Below are positions 51,386 through 64,000 of a stretch of 64,000 bases of DNA, piece by piece. The notes under the pieces were generated by a model. It was not told the origin of the DNA, made no database searches, and saw only the letters and a program-made list of their open reading frames with translations. Every line of letters begins with the position of its first letter. The first letter of the stretch is position 1. Location: NCBI GenBank assembly GCA_004794655.1, contig SMMW01000635.1, forward strand, positions 1,175,001 to 1,239,000. The letters run 5' to 3'. A program made the position numbers and the translations under genes. This DNA comes from Marisa cornuarietis (Eukaryota > Mollusca > Gastropoda > Architaenioglossa > Ampullariidae).

Positions 51386-53498
51386 TGCATACAATTTGAA
51401 TACATTCTGTATTGAAGTATTTGTAAGTGCATGCGTAGGGGTGTGTGTGTGTGTTTGCACATACCCACACAAGAGAGAGACCTCTACAGTTAGCTTCTTA
51501 TTGGCATTATCTTGATAGCATATAAACATGGCATTTTGTGACTATTGAGAAGTTAATGCTTGCAACACTTGATAAATAAAACACTTTCTGCCTACATACA
51601 GCTACAATGATTGCTTTTGTGATGCATGCTTTATGGTTGCATGTTTTGATGCTTTTTTTTTTAATGAATAGCCTTCAGTTTTCACATGAGACTGATAATG
51701 CAAGATTGTTACAGATTTCAGATTGGCTCTGCACAGTTATCCATGCAAATATATGTTAAGCATTTTCATGTACTGATTTATATTTTTGAGGAAGTCTGAA
51801 CTTTACATTTGATGTTGTGCTGTTGGTACTTCAGATGTTGTGAGTTAAATCATGATGTTCTAGTCATCACCTTTTATTGCTGTTGTTAAGAATGTTTGTT
51901 TTAACACTGGTAACATTTTGCATATTTGTTTGTGTAGATATATCTGAGTGCACACTCAAGCAATACCTTGCTAATAGTAGTCTTATTCAAAATCATGTGT
52001 AGACATTTGTTGTAAATATTGTACACACTAAAATTGTCTGCATTTACTGTCCTTTAAATGGAAATAACTTAGGCTTTTTTTAATTCAAGTACGGAAAAGA
52101 AGCAAACAAAAGGCAAAGGGCATCAATCAAACAAAAAGTTTCCTTGTTTTGACTTTTGGTCAGTGAACAGTGAGCAAAGAACAAATATTTTTCCAGTTTA
52201 TACCCATATAAATGTTCGCAGGTCACAGTATTTTTGACCTGGTATAAAGGTATGTTGATAACCAAGAGATGAAGAAACCAATAACACTGATAACAGAGGG
52301 CTAACCTGAAATCACTCAGTGAGGCAAAAGAGCAATCTGAATGCTGGCAAACAAGTGACCATTGTTATATCAGTGATGCACTGCCCATAATTCTCAGTGC
52401 ATGTGCATACAACAGTTAATGTAGCTCAATCTTAAATCATTCCTGTGGCTGGATGTTTTAGTTGACTGACACTGTTGGGGTGACACTGATTAGGGAAAGA
52501 GCGTTCTTCACAGATTGCATTACGGACTCCCCCATTCCTCATGCAACATAAGACATTGATATTGCACAGGTACACACACCTGAGATGAGTTACCTGATGG
52601 GCCAGTTTCCTGCTTGCTTTTATTTTGCGGTGTAAAATGCTGTAAGTTAAATTGCCAGTTTCACTGTATTGTTTTGAAAAGAAAGGGATTCAGCTGGCAA
52701 TAGTTGACTGTGATTGCTGCATCTTCTCAACCAGCTGCAGTAGTTCTGTTTTAACTGTGCACCTTCAGTTAAAGAAATGAGCATATGCTTCTGGGAACTA
52801 CTTGCAATCTTGATCTGGCCTAGTAAACATCTGCTAACAATTTGCAGCTCTGATAAATGTAACTTAGATTCAGAGGAGTTCACAAAATGATTTTTTTTTA
52901 TGTGCATTCTCCATTGTTGTGATGTTGAGATACAGCTATGCTTTGAAGAAAAATTGAAATTGCACATATGTTTATTTGAAGTTTGTGTTAAATAATCTGT
53001 TCATGCATATTTTACAATACAAATGTGTGTGTGTGCGTGTGCATGGACGTGTAAGAGTGGAGTGTTTATTGACTAAAAATGTCAGTATTTTATATATAAG
53101 TTTGACTCATTTAATCTTTTAACTGTTGATGACACAAGGCATGCGATCATGTGAATGTTACTTTTTTCTAAACAAGATAACTATTATAAAAAATTCTAGA
53201 ACCTCAAATTTATTTCAATGTGTAGAGAGATCAGTGTTGTGTGTTAACCTAATCTCCTGATAACTGCTTACGCATTCTGGATTTACCCAACTCACGTTTT
53301 GGGGGTGGGGGGATTGGGGAGGAATGGAGGAACTAGTGTTCTGCTCAGAGCCAGTAGTTAAAGTATGTGACAGCAAAGCAGCTGCTGCTTCCGTAAACAG
53401 GTGCCATGTACAGAGAACTAAAATCTCTATGCTGAACCAGTCTACGCTGTATTGGTGGTAAGCACTTGCTACACTACTCAGAAGCAGGTGGGTTCTGA

Positions 53499-53520
53499 CT
53501 TTTTTTTTTTTTTTTTTTTT
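53499..53520. repeat. Poly-T run
   Basis: A run of about 22 thymines, possibly the reverse complement of a retroposed poly-A tail; no recognisable element adjoins it. Confidence 0.7.
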
Positions 53521-56500
53521 CATTTAAGGTTTGTTATTATTTTTGGACAAATATAGTTTTGGTCAAGAGCATTTTAAATTTGGTACCAAATAATCCTTTC
53601 TATTAAGCAGTAACAAAAGAGTTTCACATGCAGAAGAATGTGAATATTTTGCCATTATAACACCAAAACTTCGTAGTGCAAATGTTTAGTTTCTGCTATC
53701 AGGTTTAGGTTGTAGGAAAGGATGATGACATCCACTTGACTGGTGTTTCAAAAGCATTTTTAATTTAACACTTTTTTTTAGTCTAAGCCTGGCTGAAGTT
53801 TGTGTTGTACGCCAGAAATAATTGCCCTAATCTGATGCTAAATCACATTGACCAACTCCTGCTTTGTCTCTGAGACAGCCACTTGTATTCCTGCAGACTA
53901 ATCAGGGTAGTCTGGTGGCACTGTAATAAAGTGCTTGTCACCAAGACTGTGATTAGCTTTAGGCTCAGATCTCGTATTAGGCAAAGGTAAATTTCTGTCC
54001 AGATGTAATAGCAGTTTACTGGGTTGGACAAGACCAGCCTGCTGCAATGTAATTACATTTACAGATTCAACATAAAACACCAGCAATCAACCAACTTGAG
54101 GCGAGCTACATTTATTGTGTTTCCTGTGCTGTGAAGGATGCCTTGTAAACCTGTTAATTAAAATTCAGAATCTGTCAAACTTGATAAACAAATGAGTGCA
54201 GCATGCATTTTGTGATAGTGTGATGCCAAATGAATTGCGGAAATTATTAGGCACAGTAGTTAATTATAATCTGCTTTAAAGTTATCTTCAATATATTAAT
54301 ATGCCAGAAAATCATTTTGTGTGATAGTCATTAGCAGTTGTATCCTTGGTCCCCATCCCCCCTACCCATTACTTAACTTTCTTGTCTGAAACTTTGTTGT
54401 ATGCTTCTGATTACGGCAGCCAGGGATGTACTAAATATTGTTGTATTTAATTTATTTTTTCATTGTGTAGATGTTGCATAGAGTTTACAGATGCCAAAAC
54501 CAGAAGACTGTCAGGCACAAGCCTTGTATATGGTCGCACATTAACTGGCATATATCAGCTCACTAATGATGGTGTATAAAATAATTATTTTCTAACATCT
54601 TTACATTCAAGTCAACATGATATGCAATTTGAATGTTTTGCAAGTTTTCCACTGAGTGAAAAGTGTGTGTGTATGTGCCCATATCAGAGAGGTCAGGATG
54701 AAAAGCTGTAATCTTTTGTAACTACAGTAATTGCAATCGGACCTTGTGCTGCATCATTAAACTAGCTATAGCAGGTTGGACTTGTATTGCTTGGGAGTTG
54801 GACTTTTGCTGGCTTTGGGGAAATGGAGGGTTTGCTTTTAAAGTTTTAGGAGCAAATGTTGGTGCTTATTCCTAAATGTTAGATCTTTTATGAATTATTA
54901 CAAAATTAACCAGAGAGTCAACTTACAGTGCTTAGTTTCTAGCAAACTGATGCTCATAGCCTCGTTGACAGGCGGTACAAGCGCAGGTCAGAATTGGCAG
55001 CTGTGACCATTAACATCGCCCATGTGCACAATGTGATACAGACTTTCTGCCTGTGGCATCAGTTAAGGACCACTCACGATTTTTCGTATATGTTGTCTGC
55101 AGTTTTTAACACTTATAAAGGACTTTATGTTAGAAAGATTTTCCCCTCCCCTTTTTTTAAGTTTCAAAATTTCCTTGATATAGACTTTGTCTTAGTAATC
55201 AGGAATCTCTGTCTCTCATTTACACACACATGTTTTATGCAGGCATACACAGTTTTACAGCTTTAATATTGCACTTGCCTCAATGCTCAGATCTTGAATT
55301 TAGGGAACATAAACAAACATGGCCACCTGCTCAAGATCAAGCAAACTGACTTAATATCAGCATGAGTCTAGGTTTAGGTAAACTACTTTAACATGCACAT
55401 CATATAATGCAACTGTTTTTAAAGCAATGGTTTCTCAACAGTTTGTTGCACAACTGGGAAAGCCACAACACCAGTGGTTAAGCTGACATAGATGCAAAAT
55501 ATCTGACATGGCAACGGCAACCAGATGCCGATCGCAGAAAAGCCTGAAAGCTAATGTAGCCTGAAGTGGTATTAAAATCTGAAACGAAATAAAGAAAATA
55601 TGGAAATAAAATTTTTAAAAAATTCAGGGGAACCTGAGACAGAATCAGTCTAAAAGCAATTATAAACAAAATCCTTTTAAAAACTACTAAAACTTTCTAG
55701 TGCTGTTTTTCTTGCAATGGTATTTCTCCAATATTAATCTGACAAAGACTTTAAAATTTTATCCCAGGAAAAACTGCAGAAGTTGGTACTGTGCTTTGGT
55801 CAATGAAAAGGGTCACAGCCTCTGTATTGTAAGTAAGAACAAAAAAGTGTCTGGCAGCATTCACAACTGGCAGCAATCCACGTTTGAAATAAAAAGGGAG
55901 AAAAGCCAATCACAGTTTCCTGACAATGCATCAACATCAACAACATTTACCCAACATGAACACCACTAGAGATTCTGAAAGTTTTGAACTTCTTCCAATG
56001 CAAAAGCTACAAGACCCAGTTGAACTTGAAGCAGTGCCTTCTGCTTTCATAAAGGCATAGTACGTCACCATGCCATACTTAAGATGCAATTTTACTTCTA
56101 CAACAAGGTGATTTGTTCATTATGTCAATGATGGAAGAGGGGTGGTTACAATATATCTAATCAGCAGACATAAGAAACAAGTCTTAGATGTACATCATGA
56201 ACATAGGTTTCAAAAATACAAGTAGTTACAGTGGCAGTTTTCTCCTCTTTTTAGAGCAATTATACTAAACAGTATGTACAATGGCCAACACATGACTAAT
56301 CACGTAGCTTTTTTTTTCTAACTGGACACTGTCTACAAAACAAATTATGTTGGCAACTGGGAAACAGAAGTGGCTGCAATGATTTTCATGTCATTTCCTG
56401 CATGGCACACGTACAATATTCAAAGTCATGCATTCTCTTGTTCTCATGTAAGAGAAAAAAAAAATGCTAGCTGCAATTCACAAGCAGCCTTGATCCGAAA

Positions 56501-59500
56501 TTTTGTCAGCAACTTGGTCTTAGAAGCACACTAACATGAACATTTATGCTCCCACCTGCTTGCTGAAAGAATGTTAAGTACATGATTTGTTTCAGACCTG
56601 TAAAGAGTAAATGCAAGTCAATCTTAAAAATAAATCTGTTGAAAACATTTCAGTTAAATAGCTCTTCCAGCATTTTACCAAACCATTTTCTGCCCAAAAT
56701 GAAAACAAATGTTCATGCCAATGACTTCTGCTTTGAAATTTTGTACAACTTTTTTTTATGTTTGAAAAACTAGCAATTACAAAATGCTAGTTTTCAAAAA
56801 GAGAAATTGCTAAGCTTTCCATCAACAGTATGCAACAGCAAGCTCATGATGGGAAGACTTGCAGTTGCACCACTTTTTGTAGCATAAGGTATCTATGTGA
56901 AGAAACAAATATCTTGGTGTGAACATCATAGTTACAGCTCAATTGCGTTGATTCATCCATATTGAATGAGTTCAGCTATACCTCTGCAGTTCTTCAATCA
57001 GAATTTCTAGATTTTTCTATGGGAATCACCAGTTCTACAAATTGTACTTTGATAGAAAGCTTGTGCATAATTGTAAAATTTTATATACTGAGGACAGGGG
57101 AGAAATTCAGACCTGGAAGTGTGGTAACTAGCTGATAATGTCAGAAGAAGCCTAGTTATGCCTTGCTGACTGTTGTTGGATGAAGTGTTGAAGAAAAGTC
57201 AAAATGTAACATTCTATGGGCTTGGTCATGACAACAACATCAGGAATAACAGGAGAATGGCCAACAAAAGACTGATAGCTTTCTCACAAAACATATGCCT
57301 CTCCATACACATATTCAGACCAAAGTTATTTCTGCCATACAGCAGCCTTTTGTGCAAAGCCCAGTGCCATCTGCAATTTCCCATCCAACCAACAAAATGA
57401 GGAAAGCACATCATGGTGCTGAACTTGTATGCTGTTGAATCAAATTTGTGCATGCACTAGACCAGCAAAATTAAGGCATCACAACCAAAACTGAAGCTGA
57501 TTACTTACAATAAACACTGGGAATAAAAATAGCAGTTTAGCAAAAGATTGACTGTTCATGCACTTAAGTATGTACATATGTAAAACTTCCATTCAAAAAT
57601 AAATTAATTCACTCACTGTCTCATTCTGCTTAACCCCTGGGCCCCAACAAAACAGGGAGGTGAAGGACGAAGACTACTAAGAAGATATGATGGTGACTGA
57701 GCCATGATGTGTGCCAATAGCAGAAGATTGTGATTTACTAGTGTTTTGGCGGAGATCAAAACTGATCCCTGAACACAAACCTATATTTAGTCTAACATGA
57801 ATAAAAACTGCTGGAAAAAGTGAGACAAACATTTCAATTCTGTTCATGAAACACAATTCTGGCAGTTCTGATTCCATTTTTTTACACTGAATAAATGAAT
57901 GCCCCATTTTAATAGCTGCTTTAGTGACACAAATAAAATCTATCAATATACTAATCCTCTGAACACATACACAGTAGACATGCTTTTTATGGGTGGAGAA
58001 GAAAATGTCAGTCACTATTTCAGCTGTAGCTGACATTATAAGGATAAACACCTTGTAAATTCAGACTTCCCAGGTAAGGTGCAAAATAATAATAAAAATA
58101 AATAAAACACAAATAAAATTCTAAAGTGCAGGCAGCAACCTTCTCTGGAAATGTGTTTTAGCTTGTATGTTCACTCTACTAAAACTAGAAGTCATGCTAA
58201 CACTTCTTAAAATGATTACTGTGATGTAATTTGAGACACATCTTTCAATAATATGGAAAAGCAGAGCTAGCTTCAATATGACAAACGAAATCACATATTA
58301 AACAGACCAGTCTCCATCATTCATCCATGATTAGTGTTCAAACTAACAGTGGGTCCATTCAGATGAATAAAACTGAATATATGAATATATATATGATACA
58401 AGAGATTCAGGCTACAAAACATATTTCAAAATATTAATAGTCAATGTATAAATGTATAAAGCTGAAAACAAAGAGCCAATCTACTGAGGCAAGAGGGAAG
58501 TACTTTATATATACATATTCTGCTGTCTATAGGCTCAGGTACTAACACTTCCTAAACAGCCTCACAGTGCAATAACTTTTCAGTCTTCTGAAAGTAAAAG
58601 AATCTCTCTCTCCCCCTTTCACTGAGTTCACCTCACAGGTGTCAGTACAATGGCAATCACACACATCTGCACAAACAATCGGATATGTTGTAATTCACAA
58701 AAAGATGAGAAACAACCTTCAAAATAGTATAAATAGTAACAGATCTTCCTTTAAAGCACAACTTTAGGATGCACATCTCCTGGACTCAGAAAGGCATCCT
58801 TATTACCTTGTCTGTGACAGATCTGCAAGATCCCTGCATTTGTAATTATGCATAATCTTACTGTTTTCTCATGAAACACAATATAATATCCTTGGACCCA
58901 AACCGGCATTGTTAAAAACATGTCTGAAATATTCTTCAGTTCCAACTCAACATGACCAGAAAATGTTGAAAATTATCAGTTGATTTCACTACATCTAACA
59001 CTTGTAAAACATTACATTTCACAATTAAAATTACAAGGTTAAATTGTAGCAACTATTTGCTTCTATTTCAGTAAGATGGGCAAGCATCATTTACTGCTAG
59101 TAGGAAATCTTCCAATACTCGAACACTATGCCTAAAAAAGCACAGAATTCCAAAACATTGTGATGGGAAACCTTCACTACGAATTTCTTTTTAAATATAA
59201 ATTTTTATATAACTTTTGGCTTAAAGGAAACGGCATGTCAGCTATAACCAGTATGGCAAAGGCAAGACTAATTTTAACTTTACACATTTTAGGTTCGGAT
59301 TATATCTCCCTACACATAGTTCCTGTCCTATCCAAAAAGCAAAGATATGCTTAGGTATATGCAAGACTAGCACACAAATGATTATGGATGTTAAGTAAGA
59401 GTGTGTATGACAAAAGCTTAAAATAACAACTTGCACTTTATTCATAAACATGTATTACATTAGCTTAAAAACATTTACCTGTGTATGCACGGGTATGCAT

Positions 59501-62500
59501 CAACAACGACACACTTTCGTCCCCTCCCTCTTTGTCTAGCATGCATATGCGCACGCTCTCTCACACACACACACACAACGGTCCCTCAAAATCACTGAAC
59601 TGCCCGAAACATTTCATGTATAAGTTATTTTAAAACTACATACAGCTTCCAACAATTTGGGTAACATCCCAACAACTACTGTTTTGCTACATTCTCACAT
59701 GGCTATCAAGTTTCATTTGTCCCAGCAGCAGTTACAGTAGTAATCTTGGGTTTGGCAATAAATTAATTCTGGTAAAAATTCTCTACTATATTCTAAGAAA
59801 AGAAAAAAAATGAAAAGATCAAGGACATGTCATTAATGAGAGAGCTCAAAAGAATTTAAATGTGGACAAGCAGAAATCAAGCCTCAGGTTTGACTAGATG
59901 ATAAGATGAAGACTACTAACTGTAATAAAAATAACAGAGTTTAACACAAGGGAATATAGAAGAAATTTACTGGTTTTAATATTTAAGCTGAACTATTTTT
60001 CTTTGAAATGTACACCTATAACCTTCTCCTGACATTTTAAGTTAAACCCCCTATCTTATACTGCTGCCAACAAAAATCAGTGGATGACTGCAGCAAATGC
60101 TCATCTTGCATTTTAACTTACAAACCATCATTTATGCTAATCTAAAACAAAATTTAAAGGAAAAGATAGTGAAATGGCAAATTCAGTTTAAATTATTGAT
60201 ACTGACATTCTGGATCACTTCTGCTCTAAATTTCATGCTCCAAAACTATTGTTACTGAAACTGCATCTATCTCTCAAGAAAACTCCCATGTTTTGTTGTC
60301 AAGTGACATCATCTAATCCACCCAGCACCCTAACTGTCAGTGCTTTAAGTGCGGTGCTCAAAATGCTGCCATCCTGTATCTAGGGATCAGATTGTGCCAT
60401 ACAATTTTGAGTAACAGCGAGGAAGAGTGAGCAAAATGTGGAGAAGACTAGAGTTACAGAGAATGCCTTTCTTGTCAAATGGTACTTCCTACATCACCAA
60501 CTGTTATCCTTCAACAAACAGTAAAATACCTGGTGCCCTCTGGAAATGGATTTGGGCAAACAATTCATTTAAATCACAAAATCTTCAGTGGGAATGATTC
60601 AGAATGCCAGTATCTATTATTTACACCTGAACTACCATTTCACTTGACTTTTACTTTAAACTTTAGTGAGCAAATATTCTTGGTGCTCATTATGGGCTTT
60701 TGCTTTTGGAGACTCTTCTATGCTTGTCATTTTCACCACAAATAAATGCATGCAGCTTCAAGCTTTAAAGTTTAACAAATAAATTTTGTCACCATTTATG
60801 GAGATTTTTAAGTTTGCAAAGAAAAACATTGTTTGTTCATGTTTTTTTTCCAGCAGCAGATTAAAATGAAACTGCTTGAAAGAAAACAGAACATGAGCAC
60901 CACTCCTTAATGGTAGACAACAACATGAACTACTGACAAATGTACATGTGAGGTAAATATGAGACTAGAAAAATATGGTTCTAATCTCACTTTTTACCTT
61001 ATTGTTATGAAACCTATTGGCCATGATCTTCAGGGTATGTACAAGATGTCCTGCTGGTACAGACAAGAAAAGATTTGTTTGTGGAAACACAGAGATTTCT
61101 TAAATGCACAAATGCTCCCATAAAATCAGAGAAACATGGTTCAAAAACAAGAATGGCTTTGGGATCCTGTTTTCCCTACCAGTACACATGAGAAGCTGCC
61201 TTTTAAAGCTGGTACTCCTCATGTTTTCCATTATCGATGAATGCACATGAGCACTAAGTAAGTTTAAAAAAAGAGACTGCTTCATGCATAATTTCTTTTC
61301 AAATAATCTAAGTGATCAAGAATCTCAACTACCAAGGTGTGCAACCAATGTGCACTGGGCAAGATGGCCACATTCATACTCTAAACCAGGGACACTATGT
61401 AGCAGCAAACACCAAGATGACTAGATTAATGTCATGCAAGTATGCAACAAGAAAAAGATCACATCTTCAGTAATTCTGATTACAGTGTCAACTGCTTCTT
61501 TTGATAAGCCTCTGCTAAAATGTCCCTAACATTAACCTCTTGTGACCTCAAATCACATTAACAGGCAAGCAGTAAGTGTTTAGATATAGCAGTAAAAAAA
61601 AATATACAAAAATAAAGCAATTGTGTACGACCCCACCCCCCCCCACCCCCCAGATAGTTTTATTAGCATCAAGCATACACCTGACCTTTTTTATTTTTAA
61701 AAAAAAGTTGATAATGGGAGATAACTGCCAAACTAACATTGCTTATGGCAATATGATGAAATTCACATCTATTAATACACAGTTTGCAAAGGAAAAAGAA
61801 AGGCCAAAAAATAAAAACCAGGTCTCATGACCCCACTCTGCTGCACATGCGCTCATCTATCAATGAATGCATGCCTTCATCCATCCATAACTTTAAGAAC
61901 CATTATAACTTAATACATTGAGGTAACTCTCAGCATTCTCATGTAAAGTACACAAACTGCAATAACAGCTATATGTATCATTTTTCATTGAATCCTCACA
62001 TTATAACAACAACAAAATTCTTGCAAAGGTAGGAACCAAAAACAGTAAAACCACTTTTGGTCAAGGGAAAGCAAAAATAAAAAGACAGTTGATAATCTTA
62101 TACAGGGCAACCATAAAAAAAATCCAGACATAAGATGGTTGCGCTGATTAGAACCCTGAGAAGTGCAACAGAAAGTATACACAAAAGAACATGTACCTGA
62201 TGCCTTGGCCACATCAGCCTTCTGACGCAAATCACGGAGACAGACTTGTCTTCTCACAGAACCTACTTGTTTCTTCATGAAATCAACCAATGTAAACTAG
62301 TTTTACATAAGCTGCATCAAATCTTTCAGCACAAACTTGTTTGGTTTCACCACAACATTGCACTGAGAACACTCCCTACATATTTCATCTTTGAAGTTCT
62401 CCATGATTATGTTCACGGTCATAATCAAAGCACAATCATATCTTGCACATGACGGTGGATGTAGTTAACTACTGGCTTTTTTCAGACTTAAGCACCAGCT

Positions 62501-62641
62501 ATTTAAACCTAGGACACACTGACTGCCTTGAACTTGATTTTCATGTGCAGACTTGCTTTGCCAAGGCTGGAACTGAAAGGGTTAACAGGGAGGGGAATGA
62601 AAAGCGAACAAGAGCTTTGCACAAGTCAAATGGGACTGGCA

Positions 62642-63787
62642 TCAGGGAGTTTCTTGCTTCAGTTTCTTGATTGTGTTTTTTAAAGCCTGTCGCTTGTTGC
62701 AAAACCACACACGAATCACTTCTCTGTCGTAATTCAGTCTTTCTGATAAGTCTGTCATTTCTGTGCCTAAAACAAAAACAAAAATTAACAGTAAAATCAC
62801 ATATCCTGTCTCTAAAGATAATAAAGTTGCTGCAACTACCGATTAAAAATCCTACAGCACTAATCCAATGATCAAAGAGAAGCAGGAATGTGGAAACTCT
62901 CTGCATACTCTCCCTTACACTGGCTGATTGGCAGATGTAGACCATGAGGCTTCAGACAGGACTGGTGGCAGGACAGCCACCAATTTGAATTATCTGATGA
63001 CATAGGCAGAATAGCTACCCAAAAAACATGAGCTTAGTGACCTTGCTGAGTAATGCCTTGGGAAATCATTTCCATTGTCAGGCATGGATATGAACAACAC
63101 TGTTGGCATCAGCACAGACATCAGCTAGAGATATCCTGCAGTTTCAAATTCTTGGAATCAACTGTCTTAGATGAAGGCTCAAAGCCAGAGGTGTTCCCTA
63201 CAATAATGCAGACTACAACAGCACTCACTAAAATGAAACATATGTAGAATGATGACATCCCTCTATTCTCAAATCAGGCTAACAGGCTTGGTCATCTCCA
63301 TCTGCATGCATCCACATGACTTAACTTGGAGTCAGAAAACAGACTTGTTCAAGTGAATACATTATTTGAAGATGAGATGCTACGAGGGAAGGAGAGAAGG
63401 ATGGATGGATGGATGATGACTGATGACAACAATGATGGTGGTGATAGTGGTGGTGGCAGAGGTGGTGATTTATGATCATTCTCAATTCTGTGCAATGAGT
63501 TTTCAACTGCAACATCTCCAATTTTCAATGAGATATCTAGTCAACTAAATCACTCATATGTCTTACCTGAAGGATGTGTGTTCCTCTCAAAGTACTGATT
63601 TAAAACCTCCAAAGCTTGGGGAGTGAAAGATGTGCGTCGCTTGCGCTTCTTAGAAGGTTCACTGCCAATAAAGTCTGTCAGATTCTGCACTCCATTTTTA
63701 TATCGTTCTTCTGCCTCGCTCATCCACCGTTCTAGGACAGGTTTTATTTTCTGTGCACTTTTAGGTGTGATATCAAGCTTCTCAAAT
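62642..63787 (-). CDS. POU6F: POU6-class homeodomain factor, 3' exons (5'-partial)
   Basis: This encodes a sequence-specific nuclear transcription factor of POU class VI (vertebrate POU6F1/2, fly pdm3), which acts mainly in neurons. Exons on the minus strand: 63787-63567 and 62766-62642 (TGA at 62,644-62,642). The first begins inside the POU-specific domain (FEKLDITPKSAQKIKPVLER), crosses the linker (NLTDFIGSEPSKKRKRR) and enters the homeodomain (TSFTPQALEVLNQYFERN). The second completes it with helix 3 (REVIRVWFCNKRQALKN) and ends 8 residues after KNTIKK. The acceptor at 62,767-62,768 gives HPSGTEMTD, the length expected for the family. The N-terminal region and most of the POU-specific domain lie beyond 64,000. 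A minus-strand AATAAA near 61,660 could end the transcript. Confidence 0.94.
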
Positions 63788-64000
63788 CTCAAAAGACAAA
63801 AAACAAAACAGCCTGTCAGTATTGCCCCACCCAAAATCAAAAGAAATATAATGATCACTATTCACCATCACCATATATATATTATCAAATATAAATATAT
63901 CAGTATAACACACATATATATTTATCTCAGATATAGATATATTAGCATAAATACACTGTAAACTAAATAACTCTCCTTGATACCTTGATTATTCTTCAAC
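63788..64000 (-). other. POU6F intron at window edge
   Basis: The POU-specific exon is preceded on the minus strand by a pyrimidine-rich acceptor ending in GAG. The rest is intronic and rich in ATAT and CACATATA simple sequence (about 63,870-63,950). Confidence 0.7.

Larger units (their letters stand above)
48636..62641. other. Gene-poor region between HECW and POU6F
   Basis: Fourteen kilobases of AT-rich DNA separate the convergent HECW (plus) and POU6F (minus) coding ends. All open frames are short and show no family similarity that I recognise. Part is surely the two 3' UTRs. Visible content is limited to a perfect 34-bp duplication (51,318-51,385), GT/CA and poly-T runs (about 51,440, 53,022, 53,500, 59,560), and a broken coding-like stretch near 62.2-62.45 kb on the minus strand. 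Confidence 0.6.

Noticed and set aside
54960..55266. Slightly GC-richer plus-strand frame beginning RYKRRSELAAVTINIAHVHN
   Set aside because: No family match, no supporting neighbouring exon, and the frame degrades after about 40 codons; not enough to call a gene.
62541..62945. A 134-codon minus-strand frame over the last POU6F exon
   Set aside because: It reads the homeodomain exon in the wrong frame; the phase-correct frame gives VWFCNKRQALKN and a stop at 62,642.

Overview
This window is animal nuclear DNA: AT-rich, with split genes, GT-AG introns and many transposon relics. It fits an invertebrate, and I would guess a mollusc. That guess rests on the single HECW-type ligase, the POU6 factor and the style of the LINE/SINE tails; it is not proven by the sequence. 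Every gene was rebuilt by eye from open frames, splice sites and intron phase, so the junctions are predictions.

Layout. (1) 1-10,593, plus strand: the 3' three quarters of ELP2, the WD40 scaffold of the Elongator tRNA-modification complex, in 15 visible exons. (2) 11,204-18,347, minus strand: a complete BARD1 in 11 exons, with an N-terminal RING, a long disordered exon, ankyrin repeats and a BRCT pair. It is tail-to-tail with ELP2, with 610 bp between stop codons. (3) 18,348-20,859: a 2.5 kb head-to-head intergenic region. (4) 20,860-48,635, plus strand: a complete HECW-type HECT ubiquitin ligase in 27 coding exons (5,409 nt, 1,802 residues), with the HECW N-domain, C2, a 2.07 kb disordered exon, two WW domains and HECT. 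(5) 48,636-62,641: 14 kb with no gene I can support, probably long 3' UTRs plus intergenic DNA. (6) 62,642-63,787, minus strand: the last two coding exons of a POU6-class homeodomain factor whose 5' part lies beyond the window.

The neighbours share a theme only loosely. BARD1 (RING E3 partner of BRCA1) and HECW (HECT E3) are both ubiquitin ligases, but I see no operon-like or regulatory link beyond the shared divergent promoter region.

The introns hold most of the unusual structure: LINE relics with reverse-transcriptase, endonuclease and C-terminal coding remnants; a non-autonomous DNA transposon with matching 11-bp ends and a 6-bp target duplication nested in a LINE relic; a second MITE-like element; a Tc1-like relic; SINE and LINE 3' tails; several short tandem arrays; and an unclassified 1.7 kb block flanked by 14-bp direct repeats. 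Oddities inside genes are a GC-AG intron in HECW, a phase conflict at one ELP2 junction, a duplicated 12-mer abutting a HECT-exon acceptor, and a 57-nt BARD1 exon that carries the centre of the RING. I did not find a convincing undescribed system; the best unexplained leads are the block at 46.5-48.3 kb and a broken coding-like stretch downstream of the POU6 stop.
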